Shown here: one piece after another, positions 52,101-64,000 of the stretch
How the letters are laid out: every line of letters starts with the position of its first letter
Numbering within the stretch: the stretch's first letter is position 1
NCBI GenBank assembly: GCA_037389465.1
Contig: JAZARR010000051.1
Span: 59,869-123,868, forward strand
DNA: 64,000 bases
Source of the DNA: Baylisascaris procyonis
Taxonomy: Eukaryota > Nematoda > Chromadorea > Rhabditida > Ascarididae
Direction of reading: 5' to 3'
Made by a program: the position numbers and the translations under genes
Notes under the pieces: model-generated
Databases searched by the model: none
Told to the model about the DNA's origin: nothing
The model's input: only the letters and a program-made list of their open reading frames with translations

Positions 52101-55100
52101 GGAAAGGAACCGGTTGGGGGGAAGGGAGGGGGGCAAAGAAAGGATGGTAGCTGTCCAGCTACTTGGTTCCTTTGAGATAATTCTTATCTCTTTTGAATTG
52201 AGTGATCAGGTGGTGCTTGTGATAGAAAGATCGAAGAATGTGTTTCAAGATTTTTTTGTTTTTTTTTGGGGGGGGGGGGGGGGGGGTGTTCTTATGGTCT
52301 TCGAACGCTAAAACCCAATGTGTTTTTCAGATCAGTGCATATTAAAAGTTTTCACAGCATGATGGATTACATAGGTAGGCTGCTATGAAAAATTTCCTCG
52401 TAAAGTTTTTTCCAAATTTCTTGAATATTTGAAAGGGGGTGAAGAGAGGTTATTTTTTATCACCACTAGGATTAGCTTAACAATAATCCTTAGCGAGTAA
52501 TTGTTGCTTTGATGACTGATCAGTGGGTGATTAAATATGAAGCTTGCAATTTGTTGGGTGAATTTAGGTGTTTTTTTTTTTTTAATTACAGGAATTGAAT
52601 TGGAATATCCGAATTTGCCAACGATACAATGTGGTCCATCCTCGAAGACTATTTATATACCTATGGAATTATTACGATTATCGGATCGAGTGCAACGTGT
52701 TAAGAAGCGACTCAGTGAATTTCAGTTGGCGAGACTCATTAAGGTATATTAATTTTTTTATTTGCCTAAACTTAAGTTGGACTATCGACTGTGATATTAT
52801 AATGATAAGGTTTCTTGTGGGCATTTTTGTTTGCATTATATAAATATACTCTATGAGAAAATTATTGATAACAAAGAAAAAAATTATCATTTCTGAGCTG
52901 ATAGATGTAATTTTATAGTAATAAGATTGGTAATATATTCGTTTTATTAGTTTATAATCGGTTGAAATTTATATATGAAGTGATATGTCTCTTTAAGTTC
53001 TATTGTGCTTAAGCGAAATTCACTCGGCATTTAGTTCATCTTTCATCTTCATGTGATTGTTTCATTAATTGTTTAGCGATTTAGAATCGTTATGTTCCTC
53101 ATTTCTCTGTGCGTATTTGATTCCATAAATATAGATATGTTCATATCTGGAAAATAAATCAAATACATTAAATTATTTTCTAGTTTGTTGAATTTAGCAA
53201 ATTAAAAACTGATTTGTGGTTTAAAGTGTTAATATACAGCCGTTATTGAAAGTAGCTCATACAAAAAGCGATGCTAGTAATAAAATATGCAGAAAAATTG
53301 CTAAGCGGTAGCCGTAAACCTTGTTTGATTTGAAGGAACTTTCGCAGTCTACAAACCGAATACAGTCCCGATTGGTGTAATCAAAGAATAGCAAGCATCC
53401 TATAATTAAATTTAGGAATCAGCATTGGATCCACGAAAACGTTTCGAACGAATTGAATTCATGATAAATGGATTGAACTCTTCCGAAGAGGACGCTTTCT
53501 TGCATGCATTTGATACGGAGATCGGGAATCGATTTGTAAGACTTGATGGTCGAGTGCTACCATCGCCTCATCTTGAACTTTTTGTGAGTTTTGTTAACAC
53601 CTTTTCTCTTTAAATCCTGAATTATCCTCGTATATCCTGCATTATCCTTTTATCCTTATTCGCACATTGATAGATAAATATACGAGATTGTCCATAAGTT
53701 TAGCAATTGCTATTGCTACAATTCTATCATTATCTTTAGTGGCAAATGAAGGGAAGAGATATCAAGGTACTTCTTATATGAAGGGCAATCAATACTGAGA
53801 TGATTTCATTTTTGCTCGTAAGAGGTATTTTTCTAAGGTTTTTCGTCAAGTTTTATGACTAGGCGGGGAATCCATTTTTATAAATTTGCGATATTATTTA
53901 TTATCGATGATAGAGTCTTTTCGAAATTTTTTGCTTTGAAACAACGATTTCATTATCTTTCTATATAGGGGGGATTTTATGTGATATAAAAACTGTAAAT
54001 TTTAATGCTGTCGATTATCGGTATAAATATTCTTCAAGGTTATGTAACTTATTTGTACCTTTACTATTTTTATAGAAGTAGAGCATATCGTTGATCAGTT
54101 CATTTCAATTATTTGATGATGGAATAGGTGGTGATAATAGGAGTGGTTTTTTTTTAATATTTCTTTGATTCGATTGTATCAATATGTTTTCTAAATTATT
54201 ATCGTGTTGATCTTAAATTAAGAAAAGCGAATGATATTTATTTATAAAATATATTTTAGCGTTCGCTGTTTTCATATAGTTTAGCATTTTTAACAAATTC
54301 GCTATTTTTCGTCGATTTGTTTAATTTTAATTTTCTTTTTCATGTTGCGATATTGCTTGTTGAAGCGTATTTCAGCATTTTAGAATGGCTTTAGTATTCC
54401 TGTAAAGGACGGTGTTTGGCCACTAAAAAATCGTGTAACAGAAGCGCCAATTAAAGTTATGTTTGGTGTGATCTCAGTGAATGGTGCGATTAACATGAAC
54501 GAATTTCGGTAACTTAATTGATTCAATTTTGTGAAGAATTATGTTCTCAAATGTTCTCATTTGCCTTCCATTTTTGCGATAAAATCCTCGTTCATAAAAC
54601 TAGCAATTCATGAAGCCGATGCCACAACATTTTATGGGACTATCTTAAGGAAGAAAACAAAATCCTTATTGTTTTTATTTTCCCCTTATTGCGGGAATTG
54701 AAATAACCTGGGCAATTCTATGTGAGCATAGTGAAATATAGGTACCTGAAGTTTCTAAGAGGCCCATTCTTCTTTTTTTTTTGTATAAATAAATAAATTT
54801 TCTATTCCGTTTGGTTTTGATTCTATTTAGAAATCAGTTTTCATCACCTTAAAGCCCTTCTAAAGTATTATGACATGGCTTTTATTTTTAATTTTTTTCA
54901 ACCTTAAGGTGGTTCTTTCGTTGATAAGTTCTCATCTTCGTATCTTTTAGTAATCGCATATAAGATCGTTGTTGATTTATTTAGACGATGATAAATAAAG
55001 TTCGTACGCTTTTATATTGTTCTAGATTTCATAATCGACTTTTATTCAAGAAATGAGGCTTGAGATATTCATATCTAGTAACCAACCGGTCAATGGCTTC

Positions 55101-58100
55101 CTAGCTTAATTTGGCCTCTTTTTCTAGAAAAATGTGGATTATGTAGTTTTAATTGAAAGCGAATATTATGAGGTTCTTTCACATATATTTTTTAATAAAT
55201 GAGAGGAATTTATTCATGTTTTAGAGATCCATTCAATGTGCTTATGAGGGCATGTGAGCTATTCGGTATGGAATTTGCTGTAGCATATCGTAATCCGGCT
55301 GAGGAAGTTTTCAAGGATGGATGGGATACCGATGATGGGGATATATCGTCTTTGATGCCGATCATCCATGCCTTCAAGAAAAATGTGGCACTTATCAACG
55401 TCGAAGATATTAGGCCGTTGTTGATTTTCGTTGTACCGAAGGAAGACTCCCGCATTTATGGTTTGTTATGTGGTATCTGCGAGTATATTATTAGTAGCTT
55501 ATGTAGCAGATGAAAGGAATATAACAATAATGGGATTGTAGGGTAGTTATTCGGGTTCCTGCGATACTAGATGAACTGATTTTAATGCAAGATTTTGCGG
55601 TTGTTGTGAAACAAAAAGGATGAACAACTGCTTAATGGTGGTTACATTATGAAAGAACTCCTCATAGTAGAGCTCTAAGTGGGGACTTATGGAGTTCCAA
55701 AAAATTAGACCTCTGTGCTTCTTCGGTTCCATATAGGTCAGGTCCTTAGCGTATCGTAGTCGTTATCAAAAACTATTTCTTTTCGGTTAATATGCTCTCA
55801 GTTTTTCGTCCTTTATCAGCCAGTTCCTATTTTTTTTCTCGTTTCTATTAGTGGGTCTTCTTAGCGTTGTGTTTCTTTAAGGGGCACTTACTCGTGACCT
55901 ATGATTTCAAAAAAAAAAAAAAAAACTAAACGAAATTTTGAAACATAAACGTTGTTATTTCCTTTGTGATGGTTGTAGATGATTTCTTACATATTAGATT
56001 TTTTAGTTATAAGTATAGGTTTATGGCCAGATATATTTTACCTGGGTATATTTTCTCGAAACTCTTTTTGCTTCATATCGTTGATCCGTTCAATATCACT
56101 GTGATGGTAAAATCTTCTTTTAGAAGATAATGATCACAATGGTGGCATAACGACATTCAGAACATTGGAGGAATATTTTTTTTTCTTCCAAGATTGAACT
56201 GAAAAATTTCAGGACTATAATTTCAGGAATTATTTTTCTAACGAATATGAGACTTGGTTTTGTGGAGAAAAATGTCGACATATAAAACTGGTTTGCCCGG
56301 GGATGGGGGGGGGGTGATGTTCATCTTCCTTCTTAATTTTACATATCATACCTTATCGTTACTGACGCTTCCCTATTGCAGCGGGTATCAAAGTGGCATG
56401 TGATCGTGAGGCTGGAATCGCTTCACAAGTAATTAGCACTAAAACGTTTCGTAGGATGATCGGGCGACCAGAAAATAATGCAGTTGCACATAATATTTTC
56501 CTCAAAATCAACGCGAAACTTGGTGGTGTTAATAATAGAGTGCTGCAAAGATGTCTTGAGTAAGTCTTTTCGATTTGTTCTTCATTTCTTTATACGATTT
56601 TGAATTTGTAAAAGTAATTTATCCGATTTAATTACGAAAGAAAATTAAGAGCATCCATTTTTGATTAAATTGTTGATTAAATAATCAGTTTGTTAATCAA
56701 ACAATTGAATTATTGGTGGTGTGTTATTCTTCTTGAAGGAGATTTGTATTAGTACAATGATTTAATCTTTTTTTAAAAAAAAAGCGTGGAATTTTTTTAG
56801 ATCCTTCATTTCGATGGCCATATCTTTGCTAATGTTTCAGTGGGAATAAAAATAACGATTGATCATCATCTATCAATGATAGGGAATGTATTTGATATAG
56901 AATTTCGTTGATGTTGAATGTATTCTTAGAAGGTTATATTCGCCAAATGCTCTTTATATTTTTTTAAGCTTTCACATTATATTTTCTAATTATACTAATA
57001 TTCTTTATCAATGATTTGTGAGGATCAATTATGTTCTGTTTGTATTGAAATATTAGCTAATTGGAGCAGGAATGGAGTTATTTGGTATTTTCGATTGCTG
57101 AAGTATATTTCATTGAGGAGTTATTTTTTAAAAATCGTTCTTTTTTTTTTTTGTTTCTTTGTAACCTGGTAAGCGGTTTAATATATCCTAGAGGAGATCT
57201 GCAGAAATTGGAATAATTTTTTTTTTAAATCTGCTTTCTTCTTCCTTCTCTTAAATTATTATTCAGGTTACATATATGCAACTTAAAAGTTAAAGTATGT
57301 AGATATGTATAATATATGGATATGTAGAGGCATGATATCTTCATAATGTACTTTTAATATGCAAATTTGCAAGGTGATTTTGTGAAGAGCACAAGTTTCA
57401 TATTCTTTTTAGTTGGCAGAAGTTCACAGATCATGAGAATCCGACACTATTTATTGGCATCGATGTTACTCATCCTTCTGCCGGTGATACAACGAGTCCG
57501 TCGATTGCGGCGATTGTTGGATCAGAGGATGTTGCGGCGACAAGGTTCATATATCTTCATCTTTTATTTTTAAATACTGTTAGCTATATATGCCTACGTA
57601 TATATAATCTGAACGTCTCGGTGGCTAAAACATCGGAAATGCGCTTTGCTAGCAGTCGTTTTAACATAAAATAAGGGATTGAAAGATAGAGTGGAAGATG
57701 ATCAGTTAGGTTCGATAGGCGAGAAAGATGGGATTTTGCGTCTTTAGTTGACAAATTACGAACAATGGTGAGCATTGCTACTTGAAGACCAATTTAGTCG
57801 TCTAATTTCTGTTTGCATTTCCTCTTTTCTCTCTTAATGAAAATTTTCGGAGCTGGATTTATTATATAATTATATTTATGAATAATATTTCAGATATTCA
57901 TGCTCGTTGAAAGTTCAAGCAATCAATGTTGAGCGAGTTTTCTATATGGTCGATGCAATGCGTGAGCGATTATTAAGTTTTATTCGAAGAACATCGTTAC
58001 GACCAGCGCATATCATAATCTTTAGGTATTTATTCTTATGATTGAAAAGCATCGTGGGTGGTTGAGGCATTTTTTTTTAAATCTAACTTCTTCATTCTTA

Positions 58101-60439
58101 TGCTTTTATCCAGGTACAATATCGTTATTCTTTAGTGACGAGATATCACAAGCGTTAGGATATTCAGGAACAATGTATGACGTCATTATTGTCTGGGCAG
58201 GTAACCGAGAAGTTAATATACCCGCATGCATTTGATAGATACATTTCAGGTTGTTGAATTTTATCTGTATAATGGCATAGGTCGCCATTCTCATGTATAT
58301 ATGTTATTTTGCAGAGATGGTGTCTCGAATAGCGAATTCGTTGATACGATGAATGATGAGTTGACGTCTCTGAAAGCTGCAATGAAGCGTTTAGCATCCG
58401 ATTATGAGCCAACTATATCGTATGTTGTTATCCAGAAGCGGCATCGAACACGTTTCTTTGTGGAATGCGATGAATTCGCAAGGTCAGATTTGCTAATTAT
58501 TTTCAACAAATGTTTTTTTGTGCGGGGTTTTTCTTTTAAATTAGTGAGCATAAAAGTAAACATAACTATTTTTAACGTTTTCTTTTTATGAAGAGCATAA
58601 ATCTTTTAGAAGGAAAAATGTTCATAAAAAGGGTTTGATTTTTGAATTTTATGATAAAAAATTAAATCTTTATGCAATATTTCAAATATTTTTATTTATT
58701 ATATGATTTATTTGCAGAGGGAAGCACAATGTTCCACCTGGGACAGTAGTTGACGAAGAAATAACCAGCCCAAATATGTTCGACTTTTATCTGTGCTCAC
58801 ATCTTGGCGCCATTGTGAGTTTTACAGCTGCAGATTTAAAGTGACGTCATAGGTTTCGATTAAGATTTCTTAAAAGAGTTTCATTTAAGTGAACGATGTA
58901 CCTATAAGTACCAATAACCATGATCTTTGATCTTTGATCTGTATTGAATGAGGAATCTGTAAAATTATTGAATTGTTTCATTTATTCTATTCCGCAGATA
59001 TACCGAAATGAGTATAAAAGTTTTACTAGTTCATCATTCATGAGGGCAATCATATTTCATGATTGTTTATAGTAATCTCATATGTTTTAATTTGTCTAAT
59101 GGCTATAGTTAAGTGTTTTTTGTTTAAGGTTCAATTACGTTGAGGAGCATTAAGGGGGGGGGGTGGAAGGGAAAAGACTAGCAGAAAGTTGCTCAGTATT
59201 CACTTTTTTTTAAATATTTTTCAAGGAAATATTGAATTTTCTGATTGCAGGGGACGTCTCGTCCGGCACATTACACTGTACTTTACGATTCGTGGAATTT
59301 ATCGGCAGATGACTGGCAGGTTTGTTTATTGCGGAATTTGATATGTTAACGTTGATAGATGAGCGATAAGCATTATTTGACGCATTGAGATGGCTTTTAA
59401 TTGTAGAAGGACATTTTAATGGTGCATTGAAAAGGAGGCGTATTTCTTACGAATTTCTTAGAAGTATATAGTGGTCAAAATAAATGAATAAAGTAGAAGT
59501 AAATAAAAAATTACGTGTCAGTAACGTTTAGAATTTTGTTGTGTTATAAGACTTTAGATTTAATGTTATCCATTGTATTAGCTTAAAAGACACCGAAAGT
59601 ATATTATTAAAGAAAAATTTCAATCAATAGCTGGCAAATTTTTCGAAATAATTCACGACAGCTATCGTTCAAAAAGAGAACTACATAGGGCGATCTTTTA
59701 TCACTGCATATTTGCTTCGCAATCGATGTTTTTTTTTTTTTTTTGGTTGTTGACTACTGAACTGTCAATTAGGGAACATTTAGTGTTGAGTGACAGCCGT
59801 TGTTGAACAAGTGTATAGGCGTTTTCTGCCTAATTCTTTGACGTTGAACAGCCGTGACAGATGTTGGACAGCTATCGAACATTCCCACCTGTTTAGAAAT
59901 TAGACCACATATAAAATGTCTCAATAAAAGTGACTCTCTCAAAAAAACTTTTAAAAGAGAGAGGCTTCTCTTCGGAAAAAAAGGTTTAGATTTAATAATT
60001 TTTTTTGAATTAATAACAAAAATCCATGCATAACATCCTTTTGTGGTATTTAACAATATTTAAGGGCTCAATGCACTGTATCTGTTAGTTTCTGTCTAAT
60101 CATTCGTTTATAAAGGTGGTTATGACCCGAACTGCTGTCTTTATTTAAAATGCCTCAGGCATCAAAATATTGCCTCAAGTTTTATTAATTATTTGCATGA
60201 TGTGGACAATCATATTGTTTTACTCAATAGATATGTGCAAAAATTTTAGCAAGTAGCATATGCATTATGTCATCTCTATGCACGTTGTGCCCGTTCAGTT
60301 TCAATACCAGCACCGGTGTATTATGCTCATCTTGCATGTCAACGAGCCAGATATTACATAAAAGAGGCATTGTAAGTTTGTTTAGATGACATTAATAAAT
60401 GTTAACTTATTATGCAACATCCGCTAATCGAAATGAACT

Positions 60440-60500
<61 letters not shown>

Positions 60501-61057
60501 ATAAATAAATAAATAATAGTTCATTATAATAGTTCAATCAAAATGAATATTTGCTTCTAAAATTTTGAGGATAATATGCTGAAATTTGGTATATTTGAAA
60601 CATTATGATTAGCTAGTACAACTATTATAGATTTATGTTGCGTTTTATTTACTAAAATGAAACAAAATTTGCATAAACAATATTGAACACATTAGGAAGT
60701 GCCAATCAGTGTCAATGAAATATTTGTTTAATTTGTGGAAAACATAAAATAGATTTTGCTAATCGTTTTTCAAAGAAATTATAGAAGTATTACTCTAAAT
60801 AGGACGATGAGGTTGACCACTTTTGTGGTTATTAAAATAAGAAGTTACATTATGAACGTTTGATTGAAATGGGCACGATAAAATTACACTTTCAAATATA
60901 TAAATGCTCAGCAGTATAATAGGATCGGATCCGAAGAAAATGCCGAATTTGCTGGTTTATTTTCAGGTCGAAATCAGGTCAACAGGCGGCTGTAAGCCCA
61001 GAATTGGAAAGGATGGTGAAAGTACATGAGAACACACCACGTATGTACTATATTTAA
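44530..61057 (+). CDS. AGO-clade Argonaute with intact slicer tetrad
   Basis: Twenty-one exons join in phase: 45034-45120, 46031-46158, 48342-48502, 48846-49026, 49703-49802, 50319-50486, 50894-51049, 51635-51710, 51975-52045, 52592-52743, 53416-53583, 54384-54508, 55225-55460, 56382-56559, 57413-57544, 57894-58025, 58315-58482, 58718-58814, 59251-59319, 60250-60371 and 60967-61057 (stop TAA), about 932 residues. Order: RG-rich start ([10 protein letters not shown]), Ser-rich linker, N domain ([14 protein letters not shown]), L1 ([15 protein letters not shown]), PAZ ([20 protein letters not shown]), L2, MID, PIWI. The 5'-phosphate pocket is kept ([29 protein letters not shown]). So is the DEDH tetrad: Asp in FIGIDVTHP, Glu in VQAINVER, Asp in FRDGVS, His in PVYYAHL. 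The protein ends RMYYI. It should bind small RNA and could cleave targets. The RG-rich, low-Gln N-terminus differs from typical ALG-1/2, but ALG-3/4, ALG-5 or ALG-1/2 identity is unresolved. The first exon is uncertain: ATG 44530 (MASK, donor after 44542) or ATG 44666 both give the required phase. Confidence 0.95.
47586..47740. repeat. Degenerate minisatellite, about 28-30 bp unit, 5 copies
   Basis: Units start TGATGGGTACGGGGATG or variants (TAATGGGTTCTGGGCTG, TGATGGGTGCTGGGCTG, TGGTGGATATTGGGCTG), followed by TTATC and a TGATAC-like end. It lies in the 2.2-kb Argonaute intron between exons ending 46158 and starting 48342. The minus-strand open frame over it (47630-47827) is a by-product of the repeat. 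Confidence 0.85.
49090..49182. repeat. TTAA/TTTA microsatellite
   Basis: A TTAA tract running into a (TTTA)n tract, inside the Argonaute intron after the exon ending 49026. Confidence 0.95.
52268..52286. repeat. Long G homopolymer after a T-run
   Basis: About 19 consecutive G after a T-run, inside the Argonaute intron between exons ending 52045 and starting 52592. Similar T-then-G or C-then-A tracts occur near 20989, 29676, 56306, 63784 and 63931. Confidence 0.9.
60432..60525. repeat. Perfect inverted repeat, 27-bp arms, in the last Argonaute intron
   Basis: The left arm begins AATGAACTATTATTTATT (60432-60458), and the right arm ends AATAATAGTTCATT (60499-60525). The arms are exact reverse complements, separated by about 40 nt of TTTA repeats. 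The outer part of the arms is not simple repeat, so this is a real palindrome rather than a chance match of TTTA with TAAA. Confidence 0.9.
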
Positions 61058-64000
61058 GCGTTAAAGAAGCAATATTTGAAAGCTGTTTCGCTTTATTTCA
61101 ATGAGCTTCTCCGATACCCATGCAAGAAGTATGATTCATTTTGACTTTTCTATTTATTTATAAATATTTTAAAGTATTATATTATTCTTATTTCTATTAT
61201 TTTAAGTTCTATAAAGCTTCCAATGGAATTATATCACTTTTGTATTACTGTAGAGTTTACTGTATCGAGAGACAGTGAACTTTCACTTAGCATCGCTGTA
61301 AATACTTATGGTAGGGGGGGAGGAGTAAGGAGGGCTAAAGATGAAGAGGAATTGTGAGGCATTTTATATTTGAAATTGATAGTCGTTGTTTTATGAAATT
61401 TATAATTATTTCTAAAGGATTTTAGATTAATTTTTGATGCATTTATATACGTTTTCTTTATATTGGATGCCTTGAATGATGCTTTATTAGTGTTAATTTA
61501 ATGTATTAATTAATACAGGTATATTATTAAAGAATTTCATAAACGAATATTTCTTGTATATCGTTATGATTCTTTGCAATAACCTAAGAAGTCAAATTCA
61601 TATTGACTTTTATTAGAAATCATCAAAATTTAAGACAAAATAACTCAGAAAATTCTATGGGAGCATTTTTTTTTTTTCATTTATTTTCTCGTTTATCAAA
61701 TATTTCTACATCTGCGGTTAGCCCATTTCATTTCATTTAGCTAAATTAAATATTTTAAAATTTTACAATATTGGTCTCATATATTATTGTTGTATAAATG
61801 GATCATCGATATATTATTGTGCTTTAGGATTTCTTTTATTTCTATTCACTTTTTAAAATTTTTTACTGCTTATATCCTTTATTGTTTTTTTTTGTTTTTT
61901 TTTTCTTGCTATACACATGCGATATTTGCATATATTTTTGCATGAAATTAATGCCAATCATCATTGGCAGAAGCTTACAAATTGCCTTAAATGTTGATAG
62001 TTTTGAATGTGAGAGAACACCTTCTTATTTAATATTGTAGGTTTTTAAATATATAGAATATCGGGCAATCCCCCCTTCTCTCCTTAATGGGAAAGAATCG
62101 ATCCTAAATTACGAGATTTTTTCAAGATTCGGCACTAGGACACCAAAGTTCGTAGGAAGTTTTTTTTGCATAGGTAAAGAAATATTCAAGAGCAATTTTT
62201 GGCATCTTTTTAAGTTGTCACATTCGGCGATTCGCAATTTTTGCTCGAAATAAGTAGATCGGAAGTTAGAAAATCGAAATTCGTAGATCAAAAGCTCAAA
62301 AAAGTTTTGACTGACTAGGGAATTGGTCAGGAGTGAATTGCAAGATTTAAAAAATTTGAATAAAAACGCGAAAGGGAGATACCGAAGTATGATATTGATT
62401 ATGCGTTAAAGTTATTTCATCGAAATAAACGTAAAATTAATTGTTTATTATTTTATTCAAGTTTTTTTTTTAATGTAATAGTTCATTTTTAGGTGCATGT
62501 TCACACTCATATTATTTGCATTTAATATTTGATTTCATATTGTAATATTTTGAAGGTTCTAATACAGATCTTTCCTTTTTCTCATGCTTTATCAATATAT
62601 TTCATTTATTGATATATGTAAAAATTTTGCAGTTTTTTTTAAATATTCATATCGGTATTATAATATTGCTAAGCATATCTGTTATAATGGTGAATGTTTA
62701 TTCAGTATGAATGTACTATACTTATACTTATAAACACAATATTTTATAATGCCTAAGTAACGGGCCTTGCACCACCTTTTATATAAGAGTGTTGAACATC
62801 TATATATAAATGATTATTTATAGCTTTTTACAATATTCTAAAATACTTTCTACTGGAATAATTCTTTTAAAATAATATATCTCCATCGTTGATTACTATG
62901 CTTGGTAGATAAAAAGTTAGGTTCCTCATGATTCCTTATTTCCTTACTTCGATTATCTTTAATTACATGAGATTTTATAACTTTATCTTTTTTTTTGCCC
63001 TATTTATTTACTCCTTCAACATAGATGATAAACGTTGATAACGTCGGAGATTAGGTGATTGTTTAAATCTTTTTGTTGAATTTTTTATCACTAATTCCGC
63101 CTAAAATATTTATTATATTTTTCGTTTAGCGAACAAAATTGAGAAATGGCTCTTAATAATATTTTTGCGGTATACTATAGATAAATGGATAATTCCTTGT
63201 TTTTTTTTTTTTTCCATCTTATTTAAGAACTCTAGTAGATCGCCTTTGTAATGTGATTTCCGATTCGTTCGTCGTTCACTAATTCACAACTATCGAGGTT
63301 GTATCGACTTTATTGCCCTTCCCCTTCCCCCCCCCCCTCAAAGAAAAAAAATTGGAATGCTGCTTCGTACATAACAGTTGGATTGCATTCCTTTCAGGTT
63401 AAAAGCATGGATGGTGCATTCTTTACCGCAACTATCTCCATCACCATATCACAGTATATAAATTCACACCTTTTTCTTCCGTTAACATATCACATTTGAT
63501 CTCCATGTATCTTACTCATACAATAACTTGGCCTCATAAACGTCCTAGGCCAGGTGCAAGGATACCCTTAGGCTAGCCGTAAGTGCGCGATTCTCCTGGT
63601 GCGACCCTTCATCCTTCAGGTTTTTCCTCAATCTTCGAGAAGATTCATGTCAACTTCCTTTATATTTCGGACAGTACCATCAACAATACGAACGTTCTAT
63701 CCAAATGCGGTCTTTAAACAACCCCGTGAAAACTATACAAACAACAATAATTATCCACTACCAACAAAATTTGCAATATTTTTTTGGGGGGGGGGGGGAG
63801 GGGCAACAAATTAGACCTTCTGGATGGACCAATAGCAAGTGCATATCTTAGAATATTACTGTATTTTCAGAAAGAAGACTACTGTACGATCCCTTATGAT
63901 ATTACAATATTGCGATCTAAGACATAATGGGGGGGGGGGGGATAGGACAACATAATTAGGAATGTAATTAGGAATAATTAGGAACAGAAGATGTACAAAC
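61058..64000. other. AT-rich region downstream of Argonaute, no supported gene
   Basis: I see only short frames. Plus-strand frames at 63299-63499 and 63599-63814 include short stretches after CAG acceptors (TTTCAG at 63393-63398 and CTTCAG at 63615-63620) that could be early exons of a gene beyond the window, but nothing confirms this. Two long G-runs lie near 63784-63800 and 63931-63943. Confidence 0.55.

Noticed and set aside
63299..63814. Plus-strand frames at the right edge as first exons of another gene
   Set aside because: Only suggestive acceptors near short frames ending in a poly-G tract; no homology and the window ends too soon to test it.

Overview
The window looks like AT-rich nuclear DNA of a nematode. 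It carries two cuticular collagen genes (Col_cuticle_N head, RSKR cleavage site, interrupted Gly-X-Y domain, typical cysteine clusters). Introns are GT-AG with nematode-like acceptors, and several start codons lie 2-27 nt after an AG splice acceptor, as expected if spliced-leader trans-splicing is used. I cannot name the species.

Layout. Positions 1-12778 are one continuous tandem satellite: a 34-nt core plus a C-run of about 5-12 nt, roughly 300 copies, cut by the left edge of the window. Rare sequence variants recur in the same order at about 3.3-3.9 kb spacing, so the array has kilobase-scale higher-order structure. Positions 12779-18369 hold no gene I can support, only microsatellites and one copy of a dispersed repeat. 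Minus-strand genes follow: an unrecognised acidic-tailed protein or protein tail (18370-22965), a seipin (23571-26804), an NDUFA4/MLRQ-like mitochondrial protein with a long N-terminal extension (30131-32365), and two tandem cuticle collagens (36311-37909 and 40237-41934). Between the NDUFA4-like gene and the collagens lies an 11-copy 26-bp minisatellite in which each unit has two opposed GATA sites.

From about 44.5 to 61.06 kb on the plus strand is a complete AGO-clade Argonaute gene. Twenty-one exons join with consistent phase to give about 932 residues, plus a short unresolved first exon. It keeps the DEDH slicer tetrad and the 5'-phosphate pocket. The last 3 kb is AT-rich sequence without a supported gene.

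The genes do not form one pathway: seipin acts in lipid-droplet formation at the ER, NDUFA4 in the respiratory chain, collagens in cuticle, and Argonaute in small-RNA silencing. Almost every gene here is multi-exon with short exons, so single open frames describe the window poorly; the models below were built by joining exons by eye at splice sites and checking phase and family alignment from memory. No RNA data or database search was available. The points most worth following up are the satellite's higher-order structure, a 340-bp identical tract between two otherwise diverged collagens, the possible fusion of seipin with the downstream tail exons, the extended NDUFA4-like protein, and the GATA minisatellite.
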